Below, piece by piece: positions 7,967 to 14,022 of a stretch of DNA of 20,820 bases. The translations under genes and the position numbers were made by a program. Numbering within the stretch: the first letter of the stretch is position 1; every line of letters begins with the position of its first letter. The DNA lies in contig JAZORL010000098.1 in the NCBI GenBank assembly GCA_045656625.1, positions 1 to 20,820 of the forward strand. The letters are read 5' to 3'. The notes under the pieces are model-generated. The model saw nothing but the letters and a program-made list of their open reading frames with translations. It searched no databases and was not told the DNA's origin. The DNA comes from Scatosoma sp045656625 (GTDB lineage Bacteria > Bacillota > Clostridia > Christensenellales > Borkfalkiaceae).

Positions 7967-8840
7967 GCTTGCCAAGTATGGACGAAAGATTGCTTTGAAT
8001 GGTCGCCGCAACGTCCGGTTTGTTCATTGAATAGACGTGTACGTTCGTCACGCCGTTTGCAAAAAGGTCGATAATTTGCTCGGTAGCATACGCAATCCCT
8101 GCCTGTTTCATCGCCGCAGGCTCGTCGCCGAATTTGTCCACGAGCGTCTTAAAGCGTTGGGGCATAAACGAACCCGAGAGGTGTATTGCACGCTCGACCT
8201 GCTTGGCGTTCGTAATCGGCATAATCCCTGCAACAACGGGCACTTCAATCCCCGCCTGACGGATTTTATAAAGGAAATTATACAAAAGATTGTTATCGAA
8301 AAACATCTGCGTCGTCAAGAAATCGCAGCCTGCATCCACCTTTCCCTTCAAATAACGGATATCCTCGTTTTGGTTTACGCTTTCAGGGTGAACCTCGGGA
8401 TAACACGCACCGCCAACGCAAAAATCCCCCTGCGCTTTCAGCTCACGGACAAGCTCGACGGCGTGCCGATACGCCCAATTCGAACGGTCGGCAGCCTTCA
8501 AATCCGCAGGAATATCCCCACGGAGCGCCATCACGTTTTCAATCCCCGCCGCCTTGAAATCGGCAATTCTTTCCCGCACCGTTTCACGCGTAGACGAAAC
8601 GCAGGTGAGATGCGCCAAGCTTTCCACGCCGCACGCATTCTTGATATTTTTCGCAATCGCAAGCGTGTGCTTACTCGTGCCGCCGCCCGCCCCATAGGTC
8701 ACGCTCATAAACGCAGGGGAAAGCCGAGCGATCTCTTCCGTCGCCGTTTTCACACTATCGAATAAGTCGTCCGTTTTCGGGGGGAACACCTCGAAGGAAA
8801 GGGAACAACGGTTGGTTTTGAAAATTTCCGTAAGCTTCAT
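7959..8840 (-). CDS. metF: Methylenetetrahydrofolate reductase
   Basis: Flavoprotein that reduces 5,10-methylene-THF to 5-methyl-THF, the methyl donor used by MetH two genes downstream. The barrel start SLSFEVFPPKT (13-23) contains the proton-donor Glu17; MSVTYGAGGG (45-54) and ALRGDIPADL, with the FAD/folate-contacting aspartate, also fit. It has 293 residues, typical of the bacterial single-domain enzyme. Ribosome binding site AAGGTGA lies about 4 nt before the ATG. It opens the metF / activation-domain / metH operon from a promoter at 8891-8919, and its leader carries a 9-bp hairpin. No SAM riboswitch or T-box sequence precedes it, since the leader is only about 45 nt. Confidence 0.95.
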   Translation of the reverse strand: MKLTEIFKTNRCSLSFEVFPPKTDDLFDSVKTATEEIARLSPAFMSVTYGAGGGTSKHTLAIAKNIKNACGVESLAHLTCVSSTRETVRERIADFKAAGIENVMALRGDIPADLKAADRSNWAYRHAVELVRELKAQGDFCVGGACYPEVHPESVNQNEDIRYLKGKVDAGCDFLTTQMFFDNNLLYNFLYKIRQAGIEVPVVAGIMPITNAKQVERAIHLSGSFMPQRFKTLVDKFGDEPAAMKQAGIAYATEQIIDLFANGVTNVHVYSMNKPDVAATIQSNLSSILGKHV

Positions 8841-8855
8841 AATTCACCTTCAATG

Positions 8856-8877
8856 CTTAAACCCAATAGGGTTTAAG
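8856..8877. promoter_or_regulatory. Perfect hairpin/inverted repeat in the metF leader
   Basis: CTTAAACCC (8856-8864), loop AATA, GGGTTTAAG (8869-8877): nine perfect pairs between the metF transcription start and its ribosome binding site. No T run follows, so it is not a terminator. It could be an operator or a 5'-stabilising stem. Confidence 0.5.
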
Positions 8878-8890
8878 GAAATACACTTTT

Positions 8891-8919
8891 ATTATAATAC
8901 AATCACACTCTAATAGCAA
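8891..8919 (-). promoter_or_regulatory. Promoter of the metF operon
   Basis: On minus: -10 TATAAT (8891-8896), 17-bp spacer, -35 TTGCTA (8914-8919), matching TTGACA in four of six positions. The predicted start is near 8884. Confidence 0.7.
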
Positions 8920-8962
8920 CGATTTTCACTCTCGTTTGATTATTTTTCCGAAAAATATCCGC

Positions 8963-8991
8963 TTGACAAACAAGAGAAAAGCGTTTATAAT
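8963..8991 (+). promoter_or_regulatory. Consensus sigma-A promoter for trmO, nearly leaderless
   Basis: -35 TTGACA (8963-8968), 17-bp spacer, -10 TATAAT (8986-8991). The trmO ATG begins 9 bp after the -10, so the transcript should start zero to a few bases before the start codon. No ribosome binding site can fit. Confidence 0.85.
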
Positions 8992-9000
8992 AGCCTTACT

Positions 9001-9681
9001 ATGGAAATGAAACCTATCGCCTATATCAAAACGGATTTCAAGGAAAAATTCGGCATCCCCCGCCAAAGCGGACGAGCGCCGTCCTTGCTTGCGGAAATCG
9101 TATTCGAGCCCGAATACCGCACACTCGACGCCTTGCGTGCTATCGAGCAATTTTCCCATCTTTGGCTGATTTTCGATTTCTCGAAAGCGCATAAAGAGGG
9201 CTGGTCGGCAACGGTACGGCCGCCGAGGCTTGGCGGCAACGAGCGAGTGGGCGTTTTTGCAAGCCGCTCCCCCTTCCGCCCCAATCCCATCGGGCTTTCC
9301 TGCGTGAAATTAGAGGGCATTAAGCAGCGCGCGGACGTTGGCGCAACGCTGATTGTTTCGGGGGCAGACCTGCTCGACAACACCCCCATTTTCGATATCA
9401 AGCCCTACCTGCCCTATGCGGATTGTCACTTGGACGCCGTCGGCGGCTATGCGGACGAGAAAAAGGATTATCGGCTGCAAGTGGAATTTCCAGCCCAACT
9501 ATTAGAAAAAATTCCGAAAGACAAGCAGGGCGGACTTTTGGAATGCCTTGCCGACGATCCCCGCCCTTCCTACCAAGACGATCCCTTGCGAGAGTATGGT
9601 ATGCGGTTTGCCGATTTTGAGATAAAATTCACCGTGAACGCGGACACGCTCACCGTCTTTGCGGTTTTTGAAGTGGAGTAA
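9001..9681 (+). CDS. trmO: tRNA (adenine-N6)-methyltransferase TrmO (TsaA/YaeB family)
   Basis: By family knowledge it uses AdoMet to methylate t6A37 to m6t6A in threonine tRNA, fine-tuning decoding. The signature is strong: VRPPRLGGNERVGVFASRS (72-90) continues into PFRPNPIGLS (91-100), and DNTPIFDIKPYLPYAD follows in the middle. The 226-residue length is normal and the N-terminus IAYIKTDFKEKFGIPRQ fits. It is the only plus-strand gene between the metF operon and rpmB, and it is a single-gene unit with its own promoter and a strong terminator. The start at 9001 gives an essentially leaderless mRNA; a second ATG at 9007 would leave a leader of at most about 10 nt and also lacks a ribosome binding site. 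Confidence 0.95.
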   Translation: MEMKPIAYIKTDFKEKFGIPRQSGRAPSLLAEIVFEPEYRTLDALRAIEQFSHLWLIFDFSKAHKEGWSATVRPPRLGGNERVGVFASRSPFRPNPIGLSCVKLEGIKQRADVGATLIVSGADLLDNTPIFDIKPYLPYADCHLDAVGGYADEKKDYRLQVEFPAQLLEKIPKDKQGGLLECLADDPRPSYQDDPLREYGMRFADFEIKFTVNADTLTVFAVFEVE

Positions 9682-9685
9682 TTAG

Positions 9686-9723
9686 AAAAACTCCGAGAAC
9701 GGAAACCCGTTCTCGGAGTTTTT
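9686..9723. terminator. Strong bidirectional intrinsic terminator
   Basis: AACTCCGAGAACGG pairs perfectly with CCGTTCTCGGAGTT around an AAAC loop, flanked by A5 on the left and T5 on the right. It can terminate trmO on plus and the membrane-protein gene (stop at 9735) on minus. Confidence 0.95.
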
Positions 9724-9734
9724 ATCATTATCGT

Positions 9735-10826
9735 TTAATGTAAATAAAAATTTAAGTTCTTATTTTTCGTATAAAAGAGTGGAAGTATTGCTTGAAGGAC
9801 CTTTTTATTTTTGCAAGCATATAATTTTTTCCCTGCGCACAGTATTACGTCCAACACAATCAATACAATAGGAATAATCAGCATATATCTTTCCACAATG
9901 CAAAAATCCTCGAGATAATTAAAGAACATAATCGGAAAAGCGAGCCCAATCACCGCCTTGAATGCCATTCCAAATCCCACACGAATAAAACTCATCGGAT
10001 AAGAAAAAAAGGAATTAGGGAATGCGTTCATATAAAAGGTATCCAGGACTTTTTGATCTTTTGTGCGAATTATTTTTTCCACGTTCTTTTGCCCTTGGGA
10101 AATCTGCCATGCGAATAAAAGCCCATAGACAAAACAGTAAATTCCCATAAAAATGAATTCGACAAATGCTATCATTCGCAGCACATTTATGTTTTCACCA
10201 TCAAGGCCCAAAAACAACCCAAGAACGGTATTTTTTGCACCCGAATAACCATTTTTGAATAGTTCTTTTATAAATTCAAATAGACTTGTTTTTTCAATAC
10301 CAAGAACCGCAATGCCTGGTATGAACAACAAGCATAAAGCCGCAACCATTAACGGAAACATACAGCTTGCCCAGCACCAAGTATAATATTTTTTAACGAC
10401 GGCAATTTCGTTGGTTTCTTCCCTTTTCTTTTCTTTCAAATACTCCATGCGCTTTGAATCAGTAAGCGCCCCTTTCGCATCCGTCGCATTTGCATCGGCA
10501 ATAATTCTCGCCTTTAAGCGCGCTCCGACATCTTCACAAAGCTTATCCGCCATACGTTTTTGCTTGGAGAGACAAATCAACCCCAAAATTACGAGCGCAA
10601 TAAATATAATGCCAGATATTTTGAGCTTATTATAATTTATCGACGTTCCCTCGAAGTCGACCGATTTAATCCAAAAATAAAATCCAAATCCTAAAACACA
10701 AAAAGAAAAAATAGGAAGCAATATTCCAAAAAGCAAAACAATATTTCGCTTTAACCGTTTTTTCTTAATTTCCGGCTCTTTTTTGATTTCTTGAACGATT
10801 TCCCATTGCTGTCTATACGTTATCAT
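9735..10826 (-). CDS. Multi-pass membrane protein of unknown function, low GC
   Basis: I do not recognise a family. The 363 residues begin with a charged Lys/Arg-rich cytoplasmic segment (1-28). Hydrophobic spans lie near 29-53, 69-87, 151-177, 217-240, 283-303 and 313-332. A long charged stretch (about 88-148) between spans two and three is rich in Lys, Arg, Glu and Asp and may be a helical cytoplasmic loop. There is no signal peptidase site and no enzymatic motif. It is real: perfect promoter, AGGAG site 7 nt before the ATG, bidirectional terminator after it. Base composition is visibly poorer in GC than the flanking genes, with many AAA, AAT and ATA codons, which suggests recent acquisition or relaxed selection. 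It is transcribed alone, so neighbours give no functional hint. Confidence 0.75.
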   Translation of the reverse strand: MITYRQQWEIVQEIKKEPEIKKKRLKRNIVLLFGILLPIFSFCVLGFGFYFWIKSVDFEGTSINYNKLKISGIIFIALVILGLICLSKQKRMADKLCEDVGARLKARIIADANATDAKGALTDSKRMEYLKEKKREETNEIAVVKKYYTWCWASCMFPLMVAALCLLFIPGIAVLGIEKTSLFEFIKELFKNGYSGAKNTVLGLFLGLDGENINVLRMIAFVEFIFMGIYCFVYGLLFAWQISQGQKNVEKIIRTKDQKVLDTFYMNAFPNSFFSYPMSFIRVGFGMAFKAVIGLAFPIMFFNYLEDFCIVERYMLIIPIVLIVLDVILCAGKKLYACKNKKVLQAILPLFYTKNKNLNFYLH

Positions 10827-10855
10827 TACAAAACTCCTTCTTTGGTATTTCCCCT

Positions 10856-10884
10856 ATTATAACATACACCCTTACGATTGTCAA
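10856..10884 (-). promoter_or_regulatory. Consensus promoter for the membrane-protein gene
   Basis: On minus: -35 TTGACA (10879-10884), 17-bp spacer, -10 TATAAT (10856-10861). The leader is about 25 nt and holds GAAGGAG. Confidence 0.88.
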
Positions 10885-10894
10885 TAATCAAACA

Positions 10895-10930
10895 AAAAAT
10901 ATCCCCCGATTTGCAAGGGCAAATCGGGGG
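10895..10930 (-). terminator. Intrinsic terminator of the DegV-family gene
   Basis: Twelve perfect pairs, CCCCCGATTTGC (10903-10914) with GCAAATCGGGGG (10919-10930), loop of four. On minus it is followed by ATATTTTTTG. It lies 20 bp after the DegV stop and isolates that gene from the next promoter. Confidence 0.92.
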
Positions 10931-10950
10931 AAAACTTTTCAATCTCAAAA

Positions 10951-11826
10951 TTATCTCTTTGTGGATTTATTGAATACAGCCACAACGCCAGCGCCTGCGT
11001 GCGTACCAATTACCGTGCCTACGTAATGCACGAAAATTTCCACGTTCGGCATTCTTTCGTGAATGAGCGTTTTTACGTATTCTACGTCCTCAATACAGTC
11101 GCCATGGCTAATGAAAATCGGGTCGTTTTCGCTCATATCCGCATTTGCAAGCAGGTTTTCCACGAGCGTTGCAAGCGATTTCTTTCTGCCCATAACCTTG
11201 GAAAGCACCGTAAGCTTCCCCTCGTTATCCACGTGCATAACGGGTTTGATTTTGAGCATAGAGCCAATGATTGCGCTCGCCGTCGAAACACGTCCGCCGC
11301 GCTTTAAGTGGAAAAGACTATCCACCGTGAAATAGTGCGCAATCTTCATTTTCAACGAATCCACGTATTCGTACGTTTCTTCAATCGTTGCGCCATCGTC
11401 CGCCTTTTGAATTGCGTAATGCAACAGCAAGCCTTGCCCCATGGAAGCGCAAAGGGAATCGACTACGCGGATTTTTCTATCGGGATATTCCTCGGAAAGC
11501 TGACGAGCCGCCACGATAAAGCTACCTGCCGTGCCCGAAAGTCCGCCAGAGAACGCAATAACGAGTACGTCGCGCCCCACCTTCAAGGATTTTTCAATAT
11601 GCTGACGAGCCATTTCCCCCGTCACTTGATAGGTGGTAGGCATACTCCCTGCACGGAGCTGCGCATAGAAATCCTTCTCGGAAATATGTTCGCCGCCTTC
11701 CCCTTCATAATTGATATTGTTCATCGTAAAACCAAGTTTTGCACAAGAAATACCATGTTCTTCCAAATACTCCGTAGGCATATCGCAGCCCGAATCGGTC
11801 ACAATGTCAAATTTTCTCTTTTCCAT
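10951..11826 (-). CDS. DegV family protein, fatty-acid-binding (FakB-like)
   Basis: DegV/FakB proteins bind a fatty acid in a buried pocket and present its carboxylate to the kinase FakA, which makes acyl-phosphate for phospholipid synthesis. Supporting motifs: FDIVTDSGCDMP at the N-terminus; PTTYQVTGE near residue 63, in place of the common SxPTxGE; FSGGLSGTAGS for the phosphate end; HLKRGGRVS; and GTVIGTHAGAGVVAV at the C-terminus. Its 291 residues are normal. A DAK2-type kinase matching FakA is encoded in the same window at 16147-17793, so the two probably work together although not in one operon. AGGAG lies about 10 nt before the ATG. The ligand cannot be told from sequence. Confidence 0.9.
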   Translation of the reverse strand: MEKRKFDIVTDSGCDMPTEYLEEHGISCAKLGFTMNNINYEGEGGEHISEKDFYAQLRAGSMPTTYQVTGEMARQHIEKSLKVGRDVLVIAFSGGLSGTAGSFIVAARQLSEEYPDRKIRVVDSLCASMGQGLLLHYAIQKADDGATIEETYEYVDSLKMKIAHYFTVDSLFHLKRGGRVSTASAIIGSMLKIKPVMHVDNEGKLTVLSKVMGRKKSLATLVENLLANADMSENDPIFISHGDCIEDVEYVKTLIHERMPNVEIFVHYVGTVIGTHAGAGVVAVFNKSTKR

Positions 11827-11847
11827 AGGTAAATACTCCTTTTATCC

Positions 11848-11885
11848 TAATAGTCTATTATAAAATCACGCAATTTCCAAATTGC
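11848..11885. promoter_or_regulatory. DegV promoter region with two inverted repeats
   Basis: On minus a -10 TATAAT (11857-11862) lacks a good -35. Palindrome TAATAG-T-CTATTA (11848-11860) covers the -10 and start area. GCAATTT-CC-AAATTGC (11870-11885) covers the -35 area and abuts the preceding stop codon. The layout suits a regulated promoter. The second palindrome is not followed by a T run, so I do not call it a terminator. Confidence 0.45.
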
Positions 11886-12119
11886 TCATTTTAACACTTG
11901 AAATTTCCGTATCCGCTCCGCTTCAAACGAGAGGGTCACGCTATACGTACCGTTTTTGCAGGTCAATTCCATCCTCGGCAGACCTATTACGTCAAAATAC
12001 TCGTTGAATTTCTCGGCGAAATCCTGCAACACGAGCGCTTTACAGCCCTCACTCATCACCGATTTATCCGCCTGCAACACGTCGTTTATCCGCTTAAAGC
12101 CGTCCATTCTATCTTTCAT
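11886..12119 (-). CDS. Small protein after minD, probable divergent MinE
   Basis: 77 residues starting 13 bp after minD with GAGGGG before the ATG, the position minE occupies in minCDE operons. The sequence reads like a diverged MinE. FKRINDVLQADKSVMSEG resembles the MinD-contacting helix of canonical MinE (KERLQVVLAHDR type). The next helix, VLQDFAEKFNEYFDV, resembles the topological-specificity helix (EVISKYVEID type). A beta pair, MELTCKNGTYSVTLSFEA, follows, as in the MinE dimer. If correct it would drive MinD off the membrane and help place FtsZ at midcell. The lack of the usual N-terminal amphipathic membrane segment (LFGRKKS type) is unusual. The alternative is an unrelated small MinD partner. 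My alignment is by eye. Confidence 0.6.
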   Translation of the reverse strand: MKDRMDGFKRINDVLQADKSVMSEGCKALVLQDFAEKFNEYFDVIGLPRMELTCKNGTYSVTLSFEAERIRKFQVLK

Positions 12120-12132
12120 CGCACACCGCCCC

Positions 12133-12903
12133 TCAAAGCTTTCGCTTTAACACGCGGCGGATATTCCCAAAAAAACCGCTATATTTTTTCGTCACGTCGT
12201 AGAGCTTGCGCTTGCCCGTCAAAAGATTATTCGCCAGCATGCGAAAGGCAACGTGAGAAAACGTCAAATCCCCTTCGCAAACGGAATACGTTTCAGGCAA
12301 CACGCCCAAAATCGGCGTTTTCAAAAGCTCCTGCACGTCTTTGGGGGACAGACACTCGCCCGATAAAAGCAAGTCCCCTCGCAGCATATTCACGACCACC
12401 GAAAGCCCGTTCAATTGATAGCTTTTGAGCAGCGTAAGCGCCTTATCTGCATCACGGAGCGCCGAGATGTGCGGCGTCGTCACGACAATCGCCTCGTCAG
12501 CCGCCGCCACCGCTCTATGAAAGCCCTCGTCTATCCCTGCAGGACAGTCGATAATAATAAAATCAAATTGTGGCGCAAGGGTTTCCAACACCACCTTCAT
12601 CGCCTGCGGAGAAACGTACCGTTCAGGCGCGGCGTGACTACTCGTCAAAACGTATAAAGTGGGAAGTTTTGGATGCTTGACCAGTGCCTGCTTTGCCCTG
12701 CACCGACCTTCAATCACGTCCACCAAATCGTACGTGACGAGATTTTCCACCCCAGCCGCGACGTCAACATTATTCAAACCCAAATCCCCGTCGCAAAGGA
12801 TTACGCGGCAACCTTTTTTGGCAAGCTGCGCAGCGAGATGCGCCGCCACCGTCGTCTTGCCGACTCCGCCCTTACCGCTCGTAATTACAATCTTTCTTGC
12901 CAT
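12133..12903 (-). CDS. minD: Septum site-determining ATPase MinD
   Basis: Membrane-associated ParA-type ATPase that positions the division septum with MinC and MinE or DivIVA. The deviant Walker A GKGGVGKT is at residues 10-17 with Lys11 and Lys16. CDGDLGLNNVDVAAG and YDLVDVIEGRCRAKQALV are typical of MinD, and FIIIDCPAGID is the Walker B strand. The C-terminus GFFGNIRRVLKRKL can form the amphipathic membrane-targeting helix. The 256 residues are standard. GGAG lies 6 nt before the ATG. No minC is adjacent; upstream is a 356-bp non-coding region and then hisIE. The next gene is a probable MinE. Confidence 0.93.
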   Translation of the reverse strand: MARKIVITSGKGGVGKTTVAAHLAAQLAKKGCRVILCDGDLGLNNVDVAAGVENLVTYDLVDVIEGRCRAKQALVKHPKLPTLYVLTSSHAAPERYVSPQAMKVVLETLAPQFDFIIIDCPAGIDEGFHRAVAAADEAIVVTTPHISALRDADKALTLLKSYQLNGLSVVVNMLRGDLLLSGECLSPKDVQELLKTPILGVLPETYSVCEGDLTFSHVAFRMLANNLLTGKRKLYDVTKKYSGFFGNIRRVLKRKL

Positions 12904-13059
12904 GCTTCACTCCTATGCCAATATTCCCTGTTTTTTCAGCAAAGAATATCTTATCATAGAATTGAAAACAAATTTTGTCGTATCCAAGAAAATCTTGAGG
13001 GATTTTAGGGAAAGGGCATAAGCTGTATTGTTTAACGTGCATAGCCACACACACCTATC

Positions 13060-13088
13060 ATTCTACTCCATTTTTTCCCAAAAAACAA
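13060..13088 (-). promoter_or_regulatory. Possible minD promoter
   Basis: On minus: -35 TTGTTT (13083-13088), 17-bp spacer, -10 TAGAAT (13060-13065), about 155 nt before minD. The match is moderate. A weaker alternative is ACGACA-17-TATGAT closer to the gene. Confidence 0.4.
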
Positions 13089-13182
13089 GTTTTTTGTGGA
13101 AATTCCCCTCTACTAACCCCGTTTTTTTACTCTACCGCCCCAAAAAACCACTCTACTCACAGTAGAATTGCATGTTTTGGGG
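13062..13182. repeat. Tandem AGTAGAG motifs and palindrome in the hisIE-minD spacer
   Basis: The 12904-13259 spacer has no credible gene. On minus it repeats AGTAGA/GGTAGA at 13062-13067, 13109-13114, 13131-13136 and 13152-13157, the last three spaced 22 and 21 bp apart (about two helical turns). An inverted copy at 13161-13166 makes TCTACT-CAC-AGTAGA. This is enclosed by CCCCAAAA (13138-13145) and TTTTGGGG (13175-13182) in inverted orientation. The pattern resembles an array of binding sites for a DNA-binding protein upstream of the possible minD promoter. Confidence 0.45.
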
Positions 13183-13210
13183 TGTATTTTAAGAGGATTT
13201 TCGATATTAG

Positions 13211-13244
13211 AAAGCCGCTTTGGCAAGATTGCCAAAGCGGCTTT
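13211..13244. terminator. Long hairpin after hisIE, probable terminator
   Basis: Fourteen perfect pairs, AAAGCCGCTTTGGC (13211-13224) with GCCAAAGCGGCTTT (13231-13244), six-base loop, 15 bp past the hisIE stop. The T run is short (TTTCTAAT on minus, TTTATT on plus), so efficiency may be modest. Confidence 0.75.
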
Positions 13245-13259
13245 ATTCACCTATATGAA

Positions 13260-13901
13260 TTATCTATTACGTTTGCAAAGCTCTGCGCAAACCTCGGAAA
13301 TCTTCACGTCTTCCGCATTCAAAAGCACCATTACGTGATAAAGCAAATCCGCCGCCTCACTCACAACGCCGTTCTTTTCGCCGTTCTTCGCCGCGATAAC
13401 CAGCTCGACCGCTTCTTCGCCAACCTTCTTGCCAATTCTATCCACGCCGCGCACGAAAAGGAAACTCGTATAAGCGCCTTCTTCGGGGTTGTTCTTTACG
13501 TCCGTGATAATACGTTGAAGTCTGCCAAACATTTCAGCGCCGATATCGTTATATTCACCCACGATTTGTTGCGAGAACTTGCTAAACGAATTCTTTTCTA
13601 CGTCCGCTTTACCCTTTTGACGAACCTTCAAAAGGAGCTGCGTATTTTCCGCATTCAAGAACGCCGCTTTGACCTTTTGCGTGTTACCAAGCGATTCTCC
13701 GTATTTGCTCACAGCCTTTTTAGAACGGCTATAATAATGCGCATAACCGGTAGCAAACGTCTTTTCCGCAGCTTCTTGATTCATATATCCGAGCATCAGC
13801 ACTTCGCCGCTCTCGTAATCTTGCGCAACAACGGAAATCAATCCGTCTTTATCAAACTTAAAATTCGCGATGTTTACATTTACATCTTGTTTCGTTGCCA
13901 T
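13260..13901 (-). CDS. hisIE: HisI-HisE fusion with degenerate HisI domain
   Basis: By architecture this is phosphoribosyl-AMP cyclohydrolase (about 1-110) fused to phosphoribosyl-ATP pyrophosphatase (about 115-213), histidine steps three and two. The HisE half looks intact, with KVGEEAVELVIAAKN (159-173) and EAADLLYH (182-189). The HisI half keeps its framework (GEVLMLGYMNQEA, YSRSKK, GNTQ) but not its chemistry. The DCDGD-type aspartate segment is LNAENTQ (82-88), the ACHTG segment is ADVEKNSF (99-106), and no cysteine occurs before residue 205, so all metal ligands are gone. It is therefore probably a HisE enzyme with a pseudoenzyme HisI domain, or has another role. It stands alone, outside a his operon. 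It has a strong GGAGGTG site and a good promoter. Confidence 0.85.
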   Translation of the reverse strand: MATKQDVNVNIANFKFDKDGLISVVAQDYESGEVLMLGYMNQEAAEKTFATGYAHYYSRSKKAVSKYGESLGNTQKVKAAFLNAENTQLLLKVRQKGKADVEKNSFSKFSQQIVGEYNDIGAEMFGRLQRIITDVKNNPEEGAYTSFLFVRGVDRIGKKVGEEAVELVIAAKNGEKNGVVSEAADLLYHVMVLLNAEDVKISEVCAELCKRNR

Positions 13902-13934
13902 CAGTTACACCTCCGTATAGCATCCTTCATACTT

Positions 13935-13963
13935 ATTATACTACATTTTTTCCTATCCGTCAA
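13935..13963 (-). promoter_or_regulatory. Promoter of hisIE
   Basis: On minus: -35 TTGACG (13958-13963), 17-bp spacer, -10 TATAAT (13935-13940), then GGAGGTG before the ATG. This makes the gene independent of recG. Confidence 0.85.
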
Positions 13964-14022
13964 TACCCACAGGAAAAAAAATTCCCTTTTTTGTCATTTT
14001 TTTTATGGTTTTTGTTTCTTCC

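Noticed and set aside
7967..8011. TTG start of the MetH activation protein at 8011
   Set aside because: It would overlap metF by 53 nt; the ATG with an 8-nt overlap is the more usual coupled start.
8841..8960. SAM riboswitch or T-box upstream of metF
   Set aside because: The leader from the predicted start is only about 45 nt, with a single short hairpin and no S-box or T-box sequence.
12872..13054. 60-codon frame overlapping the minD start
   Set aside because: No ribosome binding site, unusual composition, and out-of-frame overlap with minD.
13960..14022. Terminator after recG
   Set aside because: Only a four-pair GGAA/TTCC element within T runs is visible, too weak to call.
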